A stretch of DNA of 64,000 nucleotides from RBG-16-34-14 sp963727535 (GTDB lineage: Bacteria; Bacteroidota; Ignavibacteria; Ignavibacteriales; Ignavibacteriaceae): positions 372,001 to 436,000 of the forward strand of contig CAVSGR010000004.1 in assembly GCA_963727535.1 (NCBI GenBank), written 5' to 3'. Positions 47,556 to 56,072 of this stretch are shown piece by piece. A model generated the notes under the pieces. The model did not search any database and was not told where the DNA came from. It saw only the letters and a program-made list of their open reading frames with translations. The stretch's first letter is position 1. Each line of letters opens with the position of its first letter. Made by a program: the position numbers and the translations under genes.

Positions 47556-48872
47556 ATGAAAAAGCTCATAATTATAACCGCAATTCTGATTACAGGATTT
47601 ATTAGTTCAACAAAATCAGAAACTAAAATTATTAATAATCCAGGTTTTGAATACGGATTTTTCTATACAAACTTAGCACCTTATGGAACCTGGATGGAAA
47701 TTAACGATGGGTTAGTCGTTTGGCATCCAACTGACATACAAGAAGGTTGGGCTCCATATAGAGACGGACGCTGGATATGGACAGGCGACGGCTGGTACTG
47801 GGATTCTTATGAGCCTTTTGGTTATATAGTTTTCCATTATGGTCGCTGGTACTATGATGATTATTACGGCTGGTTATGGGTCCCTGATAATGAGTGGGCT
47901 CCTGCGTGGGTCGACTGGCGTTACGACAGTGATTACATAGGCTGGGCTCCACTTCCTCCTTATGCGATATTTACCATTGGTATCGGGATACATTATACTT
48001 ATGATTATTACGTCCCTTATTATAACTGGTATTTTGTAAAATACAGATATTTCTGCGACCCTTATGTCTATAAATATTATGCTGCTCCAAAGTACAGACA
48101 CAATATTTATAACAGAACGAAATATCGCAACAATTATGGTTACAGGAATGGCAGAGTTGTAAACAACGGTGTTGATATTAATTATGTAAGAGAAAGAACA
48201 AACCAGAATATAAGACAACGTAATATTGTTGCTGTAAGTGATTACAAAGAAGTTGAAAAATTTAGAGGAAAAGATACTGAAGCGATAAGAACATTTGTAG
48301 CTTCCAAAGATCAATTGACCAGAACAGACGTAAGAGATGTTAAAATTGAAAAGCAAAATAGAAGAACTTCTCTTGATATTACAAAAGTAAGATTGGGAAA
48401 AGACAACAGCGAAGTTAAAGAAAGGAATACCGGAACTGTTAAACAAAAAGAAGTTATAAAAGACAAAAACATTACGTTGGAGAAATTAAAAAACGAAAAG
48501 AAAGATGGAATAATATATAAAGGAAAGACTGAAAATAATCCTGAGATAAGAAAAGAAAATAAGAATGATGTTAAGGTGAACAAAGATGTCCAGGTTGAAA
48601 AAAGAAAAGAATATAACATCGTTCCTGAGAAGAAAATCGAAAGAAAAGAAGTTAAAAAAGTTGAAGTGAATGTTAATAGAAACAATAATGAAATCAGTAA
48701 GCCGGAAATAAAAAGAAAAAGTACAAACAACAATAAACCGGTCATTCAGTCAAAAAGAAACGAGACCAAGCCAGAAGTAAAGAGAAATAATACTTCTAAT
48801 AGTAAGCCGGTGCCAAATAGAGTAGAAAGAAAAAGTGACTCCGACAAGACTGAAAAGAGAAAAACAAGATAA
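47556..48872 (+). CDS. DUF6600-like Trp/Tyr-rich secreted protein with charged tail
   Basis: A 438-residue exported protein with a signal peptide (MKKLIIITAILITGFISSTKS). Residues of about 30-150 repeat YGTW/WVW-like units with the spacing of DUF6600 (LAPYGTWMEINDGLVVWHP, HYGRWYYDDYYGWLWVPDNE). After about residue 210 the sequence becomes Lys/Asn/Glu-rich and low in complexity (KPEIKRKSTNNNKP), likely disordered or nucleic-acid/peptidoglycan binding. Function unknown. A possible sigma-54 promoter precedes it and a terminator follows. Confidence 0.78.
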   Translation: MKKLIIITAILITGFISSTKSETKIINNPGFEYGFFYTNLAPYGTWMEINDGLVVWHPTDIQEGWAPYRDGRWIWTGDGWYWDSYEPFGYIVFHYGRWYYDDYYGWLWVPDNEWAPAWVDWRYDSDYIGWAPLPPYAIFTIGIGIHYTYDYYVPYYNWYFVKYRYFCDPYVYKYYAAPKYRHNIYNRTKYRNNYGYRNGRVVNNGVDINYVRERTNQNIRQRNIVAVSDYKEVEKFRGKDTEAIRTFVASKDQLTRTDVRDVKIEKQNRRTSLDITKVRLGKDNSEVKERNTGTVKQKEVIKDKNITLEKLKNEKKDGIIYKGKTENNPEIRKENKNDVKVNKDVQVEKRKEYNIVPEKKIERKEVKKVEVNVNRNNNEISKPEIKRKSTNNNKPVIQSKRNETKPEVKRNNTSNSKPVPNRVERKSDSDKTEKRKTR

Positions 48873-48896
48873 TTCCCTAATCTCTCTCCCTCCAAT

Positions 48897-48932
48897 AAGC
48901 GGTATTGACCAAGGGTTGATGCCGCTTTTTTA
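48897..48932 (+). terminator. Rho-independent terminator
   Basis: A 9-bp stem, AAGCGGTAT against ATGCCGCTT, closes a 13-base loop and runs into a T tract, 25 bases after the DUF6600-like stop. Confidence 0.78.
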
Positions 48933-49012
48933 ATTTTAGGGTTTTTATTTTAAATATTTATTTAATCAATGGCTTTGGTACCTCAATTCATATTAACTCA
49001 TTAAGCTACTGA

Positions 49013-49156
49013 GATCAAAGCATTCTTTCGATTCATTCACCTGGATTCATGCAATTGGATTTTTTAACCGATGGAAAAGTTCGTCTTGGTGTTTATACTG
49101 TTGCCGATGATAATGAGTCATCAGAGGCATTTTCTATGTGGCTGTTTAAGCTATAA
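49013..49156 (+). pseudogene. C-terminal remnant of a protein (phosphoesterase-like)
   Basis: A 47-codon frame ends in SPGFMQLDFLTDGKVRLGVY and SSEAFSMWLFKL. It reads like a real protein end, similar in style to the C-terminal strand of calcineurin-like phosphoesterases. The same frame upstream of a TGA (49010-49012) reads NGFGTSIHINSLSY and may belong to it. No start or body remains; the terminator of the previous gene lies just before. The rest of the gap to 49213 shows nothing else. Confidence 0.4.
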
Positions 49157-49213
49157 AAGGGGAACAAGTGTGTGATTTTTCTTTTGAAAATTATTAGCTA
49201 TATTTAAATCAAC

Positions 49214-49567
49214 ATGAGTAATCTACAGGGTAAATACAGAAATAAGCTTTCCACTTTATTTTTATGTGTTTATTTATCATTTCTCGTTGTTGGAATATTT
49301 CATCATCATCATTATGATCTTGATAATCCCCAAAGTTTTGATATAAATTCTAACCAGGTTCCTTTAGCAAGTTTTGATCTTACAAACGATTATTCTCCCT
49401 GTTTCCTGAACAGTTTTTCGAGCACTATTCTTAATTATGAATTTGCATCAGTAAGAATCGTTAAACCTTTAACGGCTTGCTGTGAAAAACTATTTGTCGA
49501 GAAAAAAGATTTTAGAAATTATCCTCACTTTAATAATTTAACACTTCGTGCACCCCCAATCTCCTGA
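49214..49567 (+). CDS. Small exported His-rich protein upstream of the zinc operon
   Basis: A 117-residue protein with an N-terminal hydrophobic segment (LFLCVYLSFLVVGIF) followed directly by HHHHYDLD, then two Cys (TACCEKL). Unrecognised. Its place ahead of an outer-membrane protein and ZnuA-C-B genes suggests periplasmic zinc binding or sensing, an inference from context only. Confidence 0.65.
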   Translation: MSNLQGKYRNKLSTLFLCVYLSFLVVGIFHHHHYDLDNPQSFDINSNQVPLASFDLTNDYSPCFLNSFSSTILNYEFASVRIVKPLTACCEKLFVEKKDFRNYPHFNNLTLRAPPIS

Positions 49568-49645
49568 TCATTTCAACTAAATATCTTCATCTGTCTTATT
49601 CAGAGCGAAGATAGCCTACTATAATAAATAATTAGGAGATACTTG

Positions 49646-50827
49646 ATGAAAAACTATTTGGTAGTTCTTTTCATATTCATTATTACGATAAAAGGTTTAT
49701 GTCAATCGAATGTAAACCCGGATATAAGTTTAATTGGTACCTTTAATACTACAACCGACTTAACAAAAGATTCTCCCGACAAAGGAAAGATAAATTTTGA
49801 AATGCCGGAGATGGAACTTTTTGTTGACGGTTACTTAAATCCCTATGCACGCGGCGCAGGAAATATTTCTTATGAAGGTGGTGAATTTTCGGTGGAAGAA
49901 TTGTACGCAAATATTGTCAGGGGACTTCCTTTAGATGCTCAGATAAAAGCGGGAAAGTATCTTGTTGGATTCGGACAGTTAAATATTGTTCATCCACATG
50001 CCTGGGCATTTGTTGAGCGTCCATTGTTTCACCAGGTATATTTTGGTCCAGACGGTTTTAACGATATAGGCTTTAATTTTAGTTTTATTCTTCCTACTTC
50101 ATTTTATTCAAACCTTGATCTCGGGATTTATAAAGGAGATGCAATAGGGCACAGTGAAGTTGCGGATCCTACTGAAGAATCTATTGCAAATCATAGAGGC
50201 AGAAGTCCAATATTTGTAGGAAGGCTGGGAACTTTCTTTTCTCTTGGAGATTATTCAAATCTTGGGATTGGATTAAATGGTTCTTATGGTGTTCATGCAA
50301 AAATGGATTTAAATACTTCAGGAGATTCAACCGCCGCACTAATTAATAAATCACTTAATTATACTTATGCAGGATTGGATTTCAAATTCAAGTATCGCCC
50401 GGATGATTATACTGCCTTAACTATTCAAGGAGAAACAATTCTTAATCATCGTGATGTTTTACGTGACGGCGTAATCGGAATAAATTTTCCAAAGCAAAGT
50501 TTACAGACAATTAATACCTACGGTGCTTTTATCTATGTAGATTATTTATTCGAAAAAATGTACAGCTTTGGTGCGAAATACGATTATACAAACGGAATTG
50601 TGGATGATGTCCCGGGTTTTAATACTTTATCGAATGATGATAAAAATAATACTCAGGGATTAACAGCCTGGCTTGGTTATTATCCTGTTGAGCATACACT
50701 TGCTTTCAGATTAAATGTTCAGCATTTGTTTTATAATTATGCGGACGGAACTGCAAGAGACGGTTCTACAAATATCACTTTACAAATGATATTTTCTATA
50801 GGACCACATAAAGCTCATCCATTTTAA
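49646..50827 (+). CDS. Outer-membrane beta-barrel protein of the zinc operon
   Basis: A 393-residue protein with a signal peptide (cut near KGLCQS) and alternating amphipathic strands. ELYANIVRGLPLDAQIKAGKYLVGFGQLN and HPHAWAFVERPLFHQ resemble a porin-like family often found beside znuA. ATG 49646, 7 bases after AGGAGA, is chosen over the TTG just before it. It probably lets zinc cross the outer membrane for ZnuA. Confidence 0.75.
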   Translation: MKNYLVVLFIFIITIKGLCQSNVNPDISLIGTFNTTTDLTKDSPDKGKINFEMPEMELFVDGYLNPYARGAGNISYEGGEFSVEELYANIVRGLPLDAQIKAGKYLVGFGQLNIVHPHAWAFVERPLFHQVYFGPDGFNDIGFNFSFILPTSFYSNLDLGIYKGDAIGHSEVADPTEESIANHRGRSPIFVGRLGTFFSLGDYSNLGIGLNGSYGVHAKMDLNTSGDSTAALINKSLNYTYAGLDFKFKYRPDDYTALTIQGETILNHRDVLRDGVIGINFPKQSLQTINTYGAFIYVDYLFEKMYSFGAKYDYTNGIVDDVPGFNTLSNDDKNNTQGLTAWLGYYPVEHTLAFRLNVQHLFYNYADGTARDGSTNITLQMIFSIGPHKAHPF

Positions 50828-50853
50828 GAGAATTTTATTAACGAGGTAAAAAA

Positions 50854-51726
50854 ATGAAAAAATTATTAGTTGTATTTATGATGCTTATGAGCAGCTTAAG
50901 TTTTGCAAATGTAAAAGCTGTCACCACCTTAACAATTATTTATGATCTTGTAAAAAATATCGGGAAAGATAAAGTTGATGTAGATTATCTTTGCAGGGGC
51001 AACCAGGACCCGCATTTTCTTGAAGTAATGCCGAGTTATATGTTAAAATTAAGAAATGCCGATTTGATATTTGAAGTCGGGTTGGATCTTGAAAAATGGC
51101 TTCCCCAATTAATTGATGGTTCAAGGAATACAAATGTTCAGATTGTTGATCTTTCCCGCGACATTGACAAGAAAGAAGTTCCGACAACAAAGATGGATGC
51201 GCGATACGGTGATGTCCATCCTTATGGAAATCCACATTACTATTTGGATCCGCTCGATGTTAAAATAATGGCAAAGGAAGTATTCGATGCATTGTCAACA
51301 CAGGATCCAGAAAATACTGATTATTATGAAACAAATTATAACGATTATATCAAACAGCTAGACACAAAAATATCCGAGTGGGCAAATAAAATGGCTAAAG
51401 CTAAAGGCAAGCCGATTGTATTTTTCCATTCTACCTGGGTTTATTTTGCCGATCAATATGGAATCAAAACAGCCGGATTTGTTGAGCCAAAGCCCGGTAT
51501 TCCGCCAACTCCTTCTCATAATGCAGAAGTTATAAATCTTATTAAAAAAGGTGGGGTTAAAATAATTGTTATGGAAGATTATTACAGCGACGCAGCTCCA
51601 AATCAGATTGCGCGAATAACAGGAGTAAAAGTAATAAAAATTCCTGGGGTATACGGGAAGGAAGGGATAGACAGCTATTTCAAAATGATGGATTATATCG
51701 TTGACCAGGTAGCTAACAACATTTAG
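50854..51726 (+). CDS. znuA: Zinc/manganese ABC transporter substrate-binding protein
   Basis: Periplasmic metal-binding protein of 290 residues with a signal peptide (through SSLSFA). The cluster A-I ligands are His in GNQDPHFLEVMP, His in GNPHYYLDP, His in VFFHSTWVYF and an acidic residue in VMEDYYSDAAP. It lacks the His-rich loop of many zinc-specific ZnuA proteins, so manganese is possible. The ATPase and permease follow. Confidence 0.92.
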   Translation: MKKLLVVFMMLMSSLSFANVKAVTTLTIIYDLVKNIGKDKVDVDYLCRGNQDPHFLEVMPSYMLKLRNADLIFEVGLDLEKWLPQLIDGSRNTNVQIVDLSRDIDKKEVPTTKMDARYGDVHPYGNPHYYLDPLDVKIMAKEVFDALSTQDPENTDYYETNYNDYIKQLDTKISEWANKMAKAKGKPIVFFHSTWVYFADQYGIKTAGFVEPKPGIPPTPSHNAEVINLIKKGGVKIIVMEDYYSDAAPNQIARITGVKVIKIPGVYGKEGIDSYFKMMDYIVDQVANNI

Positions 51727-51758
51727 CATTATTATTTAATAAAAACAATTTTTAGGAA

Positions 51759-52508
51759 ATGGAAAAAACAATAATAAAATTTAACGACGTAACTATTGGT
51801 TACGGTAAGAAGAAAATAATAGAGAATATTAGTGTTTCTATTTTTGAAAATGATTTTGTCGGCATCGTAGGACCAAATGGTGCCGGCAAAACTACATTTT
51901 TGAGAACATTGTTGGGAAACTTGAAACCTCTTTCCGGAACAATTGAGAAAAACTCGCACAGGTTTGGGTATGTGCCGCAGAGAGATACAGTTCAGCCTTT
52001 ACTTCCGTACACAGTTGCAGATGTAGTAATGATGGGAAGATATTCTCTTATGGGTGTTTTTGACAACCCTTCAAAAAAAGATAGGGAAGCTGTTGATGTT
52101 AGTCTTGAATATGTGGGAATCCAGCATCTTAAAAATTATAACTACAATAGTCTATCAGGCGGACAAAGACAAAGAACATTAATTGCGCGTGCACTTGCCG
52201 TAGAGCCAAATATTCTTATTCTTGATGAACCTACAAATGGAATGGATACACCATCACACTATTCTTTGCTCGATCTTATTTCAAGATTACATGATCAGAA
52301 TAAACTTACAATTCTTTTGGTTAGTCATCTTTTAAGTGATGTTGCAAATGGAGTTAAGAGATTAATCCTTATGGAAAAAGACTTCTTCCAGTACGGGTTA
52401 ATTGATGAAGTTTTATCGGAAGAAAATTTAAGAAAAACGTATTCTTCGGATTTTCACGTAAACAAAATTGATGACGAATATGTTATAACATCAAAACACA
52501 GGAATTAA
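51759..52508 (+). CDS. znuC: Metal ABC transporter ATP-binding protein
   Basis: A 249-residue ATPase with Walker A GPNGAGKTTFLR, Q loop YVPQRDTV, signature LSGGQRQR, Walker B NILILDEPTNGMD and switch His in LLVSHLLSD. It powers import of the metal bound by the upstream protein. The permease starts 3 bases after its stop. Confidence 0.96.
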   Translation: MEKTIIKFNDVTIGYGKKKIIENISVSIFENDFVGIVGPNGAGKTTFLRTLLGNLKPLSGTIEKNSHRFGYVPQRDTVQPLLPYTVADVVMMGRYSLMGVFDNPSKKDREAVDVSLEYVGIQHLKNYNYNSLSGGQRQRTLIARALAVEPNILILDEPTNGMDTPSHYSLLDLISRLHDQNKLTILLVSHLLSDVANGVKRLILMEKDFFQYGLIDEVLSEENLRKTYSSDFHVNKIDDEYVITSKHRN

Positions 52509-52510
52509 AA

Positions 52511-53389
52511 TTGGAAACAGTAAATCAACTTATTCAACTTTTCCCTTATGCAATTATGGGAAGTATTTTAGCCGGTATGATCTGCGGATTTCTTGGAACC
52601 TTTGTTGTATCGCAAAGAGTAGTTTTTCTCGGTGCAACTCTAACCCAGGTTTCTGTGGCTGGCGTTGCATTTTCTTTTCTTCATTTAATAAATGTCGAAG
52701 GGATTATTGCTTCATTATTCGGGATTACAGTAAGTGAACATTCATTTCTTCATAATTTTGAACCGGCTTTCTTCTCACTTCTGTTTGCAGTTATAGTTGT
52801 TTTAATTTTTTCACAAACATACAGACAAAAAGTTTTAACACAGGATGGAATACTTGGAATAATTTTCGTTGTAGCGGTTGCATTAAGAATTATGTTTATC
52901 CAGAAAAGTCCTATTGCAGAAGTCTCTGAAGTTGAATCAATTCTAAAAGGTGATATTTTATTTATCGGGCAATCACAATTCTTTACTCTTTTAGGGATTT
53001 TTCTTTTTACATTAATCATTTTTACAGTTTTTCAGAAACAACTTAAGTTTGTAACATTTGATGCAGATTCTGCAAGTGCCCACGGAATTAATTCCAGGTT
53101 TTGGCTTCTTATTTTCTATATAGTTGTTGGAATGGGAATTTCTCTTACTACAAGATTTGTAGGGGATGTATTTACATTTTCTTACCTGATAATTCCTTCT
53201 TCGATAGGACTTTTAGTTTCTAAGCGGGTCTCTCAAGTTTTTTTCATAGCTGTTTTGGTAGGTGCTGTAATTCCACCGATTTCAATATTTTTAGCATTCA
53301 AATTTGATTTTTCAAGTGGTCCCGCTGCGGTTGTAACATCATTTGTTTTATTCCTAATTGTTTATGGCTATAAAAAGATAAAGGGTTAA
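52511..53389 (+). CDS. znuB: Metal ABC transporter permease
   Basis: A 292-residue inner-membrane permease of the ABC-3 family, with about eight hydrophobic segments, FLGTFVVSQRVVFLGATLTQVSVAG near the N-terminus and FVGDVFTFSYLIIPSSIGLL in the coupling region. It starts at TTG 52511. It ends the zinc-uptake operon. Confidence 0.95.
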   Translation: METVNQLIQLFPYAIMGSILAGMICGFLGTFVVSQRVVFLGATLTQVSVAGVAFSFLHLINVEGIIASLFGITVSEHSFLHNFEPAFFSLLFAVIVVLIFSQTYRQKVLTQDGILGIIFVVAVALRIMFIQKSPIAEVSEVESILKGDILFIGQSQFFTLLGIFLFTLIIFTVFQKQLKFVTFDADSASAHGINSRFWLLIFYIVVGMGISLTTRFVGDVFTFSYLIIPSSIGLLVSKRVSQVFFIAVLVGAVIPPISIFLAFKFDFSSGPAAVVTSFVLFLIVYGYKKIKG

Positions 53390-53468
53390 GGATAAGTCCT
53401 GTTAAAATTTTAATAGTACACGATTTTTCTCTATATTCGAAGTAAGGAATTAAAACATTTCAGCTTAT

Positions 53469-53545
53469 GGAGAGGTGTCCGCCTTTGCTAAAGCTATGGC
53501 GGATAAAGGTGAGTGGCTGATCCCGCCAAGGCGGGATGCTAAACC
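53469..53545 (+). repeat. Decayed copy of the tRNA-Ser(GCT) 5' half carrying two hairpin inserts
   Basis: GGAGAGGTG (53469-53477), GGTGAGTGGCTGA (53508-53520) and TGCTAAACC (53537-53545) match the intact tRNA that starts at 53594. They are separated by two inserts: a nested palindrome at 53478-53503 (TCCGCC/GGCGGA outer, GCT/AGC inner) and TCCCGCCAAGGCGGGA at 53521-53536. Confidence 0.82.
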
Positions 53546-53593
53546 TATATATTTCGTTCTTAGAAATTGATTATGTTTTAAAATTTCAGTCTA

Positions 53594-53682
53594 GGAGAGG
53601 TGGGTGAGTGGCTGAAACCAACGGTTTGCTAAACCGTCGTACGGGTAAAACTGTACCCCGGGTTCGAATCCCGGCCTCTCCG
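53594..53682 (+). tRNA. tRNA-Ser (anticodon GCT)
   Basis: Class II tRNA: acceptor GGAGAGG with CCTCTCC, anticodon stem ACGGT/ACCGT around TTGCTAA (anticodon GCT, codons AGC/AGU), long variable arm, T arm CCGGG-TTCGAAT-CCCGG. CCA is not encoded. Its 3' end, TCCCGGCCTCTCCGC, recurs at 57694-57708. Confidence 0.96.
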
Positions 53683-53718
53683 CAGTATTGGAAATGCTAT
53701 AGATAGGGGGCATCTATT

Positions 53719-53970
53719 ATGTTTTATGTATATGTTCTAAAGTCGATTAATTCAAATCATTATTACGTCGGTCATACTTCTGAATTTCAAGGAAGATTGT
53801 CCAGTCACAATTCGGGTTTGGTTAAATCAACTAAAAAATATCTTCCTTGGAAAATTGTTTATACTGAAACCTTCAAAACAAAATCTGAAGCTTATAGAAG
53901 AGAATTACAAATCGAGTCTTACAAAGGTGGAAATGCATTTAAGAAACTTATTAATTCGACGAGTGGCTGA
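53719..53970 (+). CDS. Small GIY-YIG nuclease-domain protein C
   Basis: An 83-residue GIY-YIG protein: FYVYVLKSINSNHYYVGHT, Arg in GRLSSHN, Glu in AYRRELQIESYKGG. It starts at ATG 53719, 36 bases after tRNA-Ser(GCT). Its last codons (STSG and stop) run into a copy of the tRNA D-arm sequence GAGTGGCTGA (53961-53970). It may be the enzyme of the mobile unit at this tRNA. Confidence 0.85.
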   Translation: MFYVYVLKSINSNHYYVGHTSEFQGRLSSHNSGLVKSTKKYLPWKIVYTETFKTKSEAYRRELQIESYKGGNAFKKLINSTSG

Positions 53971-53981
53971 CCCCGCCAAAG
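53961..53981 (+). repeat. D-arm fragment plus hairpin remnant after GIY-YIG C
   Basis: GAGTGGCTGA followed by CCCCGCCAAAG repeats the junction at 53511-53531 (GAGTGGCTGA then TCCCGCCAAGG). The intact tRNA therefore lies between two copies of its own D-arm fragment. Confidence 0.65.
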
Positions 53982-54075
53982 TTCGGACAGAAGAAAAAGC
54001 ATTTGACTGACATAAACAAGAAATATCATAAACTAATGCTGCTGGTAAGGAGCAGCTCGTTAGACTTTAGTATAC

Positions 54076-54938
54076 ATGAAAACAATTCCTCTAAGATTTA
54101 TTAATACAAATCCAAAAGCGCTGAATGATTCTGAAACTTTTAGCATTCGGGACGTTCATGAATTAATGACTGGAAAAGACTTGGTTCAGGATATTCACAG
54201 GCATGATTTCTTTTTCATACTTGCTTTAAGAAAAGGTAAAGGTGAGCATACAATAGATTTTACTCCTTACAAGATTAAAAACAATTCTATTTTCTTTATG
54301 CGCCCGGGTCAGGTTCACCAATTAGTCCTTAAAGCGGGAAGTACCGGATATTTGATGCAGTTTAAAAGAACTTCTATTCCTCGAATGATAAAGAATCACG
54401 GCTGTTGTTGAGAAAAGCAAGCAGTAAAAGCCTTCACCAATTAGATGCAGAATCGTTTAAAAAATTATTTTCAATAATGACAAGTATCTTTCAAGAGAGC
54501 CTTGATAAAAAAGAAAAATATTCTGAAGTAATTGAAGCGAGCCTCGGGATTTTCTTAATCGAATTGGTCCGGCATCAACAAAAGGGTGAAAGTGATATTG
54601 ATAAAAACACAGCATTCAATCAGGACCGCTTAGAGGAATTTTCTGAGCTTCTGAATATTCATATTTCCGTAAATAAACAAGCATCTCAATACGCTGAAAT
54701 GCTTAACCTCACACCGTATCAGCTAAATACAATCACTAAGACAGCATTAGGTAAGACAAGTTCTGAACTTATAAACGAACAAATTATCCTTGAATCAAAA
54801 CGATACCTCCTTTCAACATCAAACCAGGTTAAAGAAATTGCCTATCATCTTGGTTATGAGGATGCTTCCTATTTCATAAGGTTTTTTAAAAAGCATACCG
54901 GACTCTCACCAGAAGCTTTCAGACATAATTTCAGTTAA
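54076..54938 (+). CDS. AraC-family transcriptional regulator (one frameshift)
   Basis: The first frame (54076-54411) is the cupin-like sensor part: HRHDFFFILALRKGKGEHTIDF and MRPGQVHQLVL. The second frame carries the DNA-binding domain with two helix-turn-helix units, ending EIAYHLGYEDASYFIRFFKKHTGLSPEAFRHNFS. They join near 54366 by restoring one missing base in the A run (FKKNFYSSNDKESRLLLRKASSK), giving 287 residues. This is the only break in the window that needs a base added instead of removed. It is the first cargo gene of the tRNA-Ser(GCT) island. Confidence 0.82.
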
Positions 54939-55030
54939 GTCCTGTTAAACTGCATTTTTGTCCTATCATTCTGATTTCTTCAAATGCTATTTTTTGAAAG
55001 ATAAAATTAATTATTCAAAAGGTAGTATGT

Positions 55031-55519
55031 ATGAATTCAAATATGATTTTAAGAATAGTTGTTATCGGGATAGGAGCAACACTAATTGTTGATTTCTGGG
55101 GCTTCATACAAAGCTTATTTAAAATTAAATCTCTTGATTATCGTTATGTCGGTCGGTGGATAGCTAACTTTTCTAAAGGTAAATTTTATCATAAAAATAT
55201 AATGAAGACACTACCGGTTCGGAGTGAGTTATTGATAGGCTGGACAGCTCATTATCTTATTGGTATTACTTTTTCATTTCTGCTGATTCTGGTGTATGGA
55301 AAAGAATGGTTAGAAAAACCATTATATTATCCCGCCGTCTTTATAGGGATAATAACCGTTATTGCTCCATTCATTATTATGCAGCCGGCTTTAGGTTTTG
55401 GGATTGCATCATCTAAACTACCAGAACCGAACTTAAGAAGATTTAAAAGTTTGCTCACCCATTTGATTTTTGGTATAGGATTATATTTAAGTGCAATCCT
55501 ATTAAACAAAATGCAATAG
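55031..55519 (+). CDS. DUF2938 membrane protein
   Basis: A 162-residue protein with four hydrophobic segments. VDFWGFIQSLF, YRYVGRWIANFSKGKFYHKNI and ELLIGWTAHYLIGITFS match the DUF2938 pattern. Function unknown; such genes are often found near AraC-type regulators. Confidence 0.78.
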   Translation: MNSNMILRIVVIGIGATLIVDFWGFIQSLFKIKSLDYRYVGRWIANFSKGKFYHKNIMKTLPVRSELLIGWTAHYLIGITFSFLLILVYGKEWLEKPLYYPAVFIGIITVIAPFIIMQPALGFGIASSKLPEPNLRRFKSLLTHLIFGIGLYLSAILLNKMQ

Positions 55520-56072
55520 TTAGCCGTGAATAAACTAATTTTTATTTTGTGAATTAGCGACGAAATCCTAACTATACCAACCAGATAAAAAATAAAGACA
55601 TAACATTTGTAATTATAGGAATAAGTACAGAAATCGTAACTTTAGAATTTGGTGGTTTCACTTCAATATAGGCAGGCACATTAGCCGTGACTTAATAAAT
55701 TCGTTGTCGAATTCTTTAAGACAAGTTGTATCTCTTAATTTTAATATGTATTTATCCTAGGTATCAATTTTCATTTTCCCTAACCGCCGCACGCTTACTT
55801 TTAAGCCTACGGTAAATAACCGCTCCTTTGGTGTCAGTTATAAATTAAGCTTATTAAATTTGCTGCTAAATATAACCGGCGCTTCAAAACAACCGCACTT
55901 ACGCGTCCGTATTTGAGTTAATATTATTTGCTTCCGTCAATTCGTTGACACTGTTTTTTTCGGTCGTTTTTCGTCTTCTTGTTTTAGTTTATTTCCCAAA
56001 ATCATTGGTTAGCATCCGGGCAGCGGTTTAGCTACACGCTGTTAGCCAACTAAAAAATTAAAAAGGAGTTCT
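55520..56072. other. Non-coding stretch inside the island with short repeats
   Basis: No convincing gene in 553 bases. TTAGCCGTGA occurs at 55520-55529 and again at 55681-55690 with similar flanks. The end (56026-56050) reads GCGGTTTAGC, ACACGCTGTTAGCCAAC, reminiscent of the GTTAGCC ends of integron cassette sites, but I could not find the paired arm. A ribosome site, AAAAGGAG, precedes the next gene. Confidence 0.45.

Noticed and set aside
48311..48745. Long hydrophobic minus-strand ORF opposite the DUF6600-like gene
   Set aside because: It is the antisense shadow of the Lys/Asn-rich low-complexity tail; reversed AAA/GAA codons give TTT/TTC, mimicking a membrane protein.
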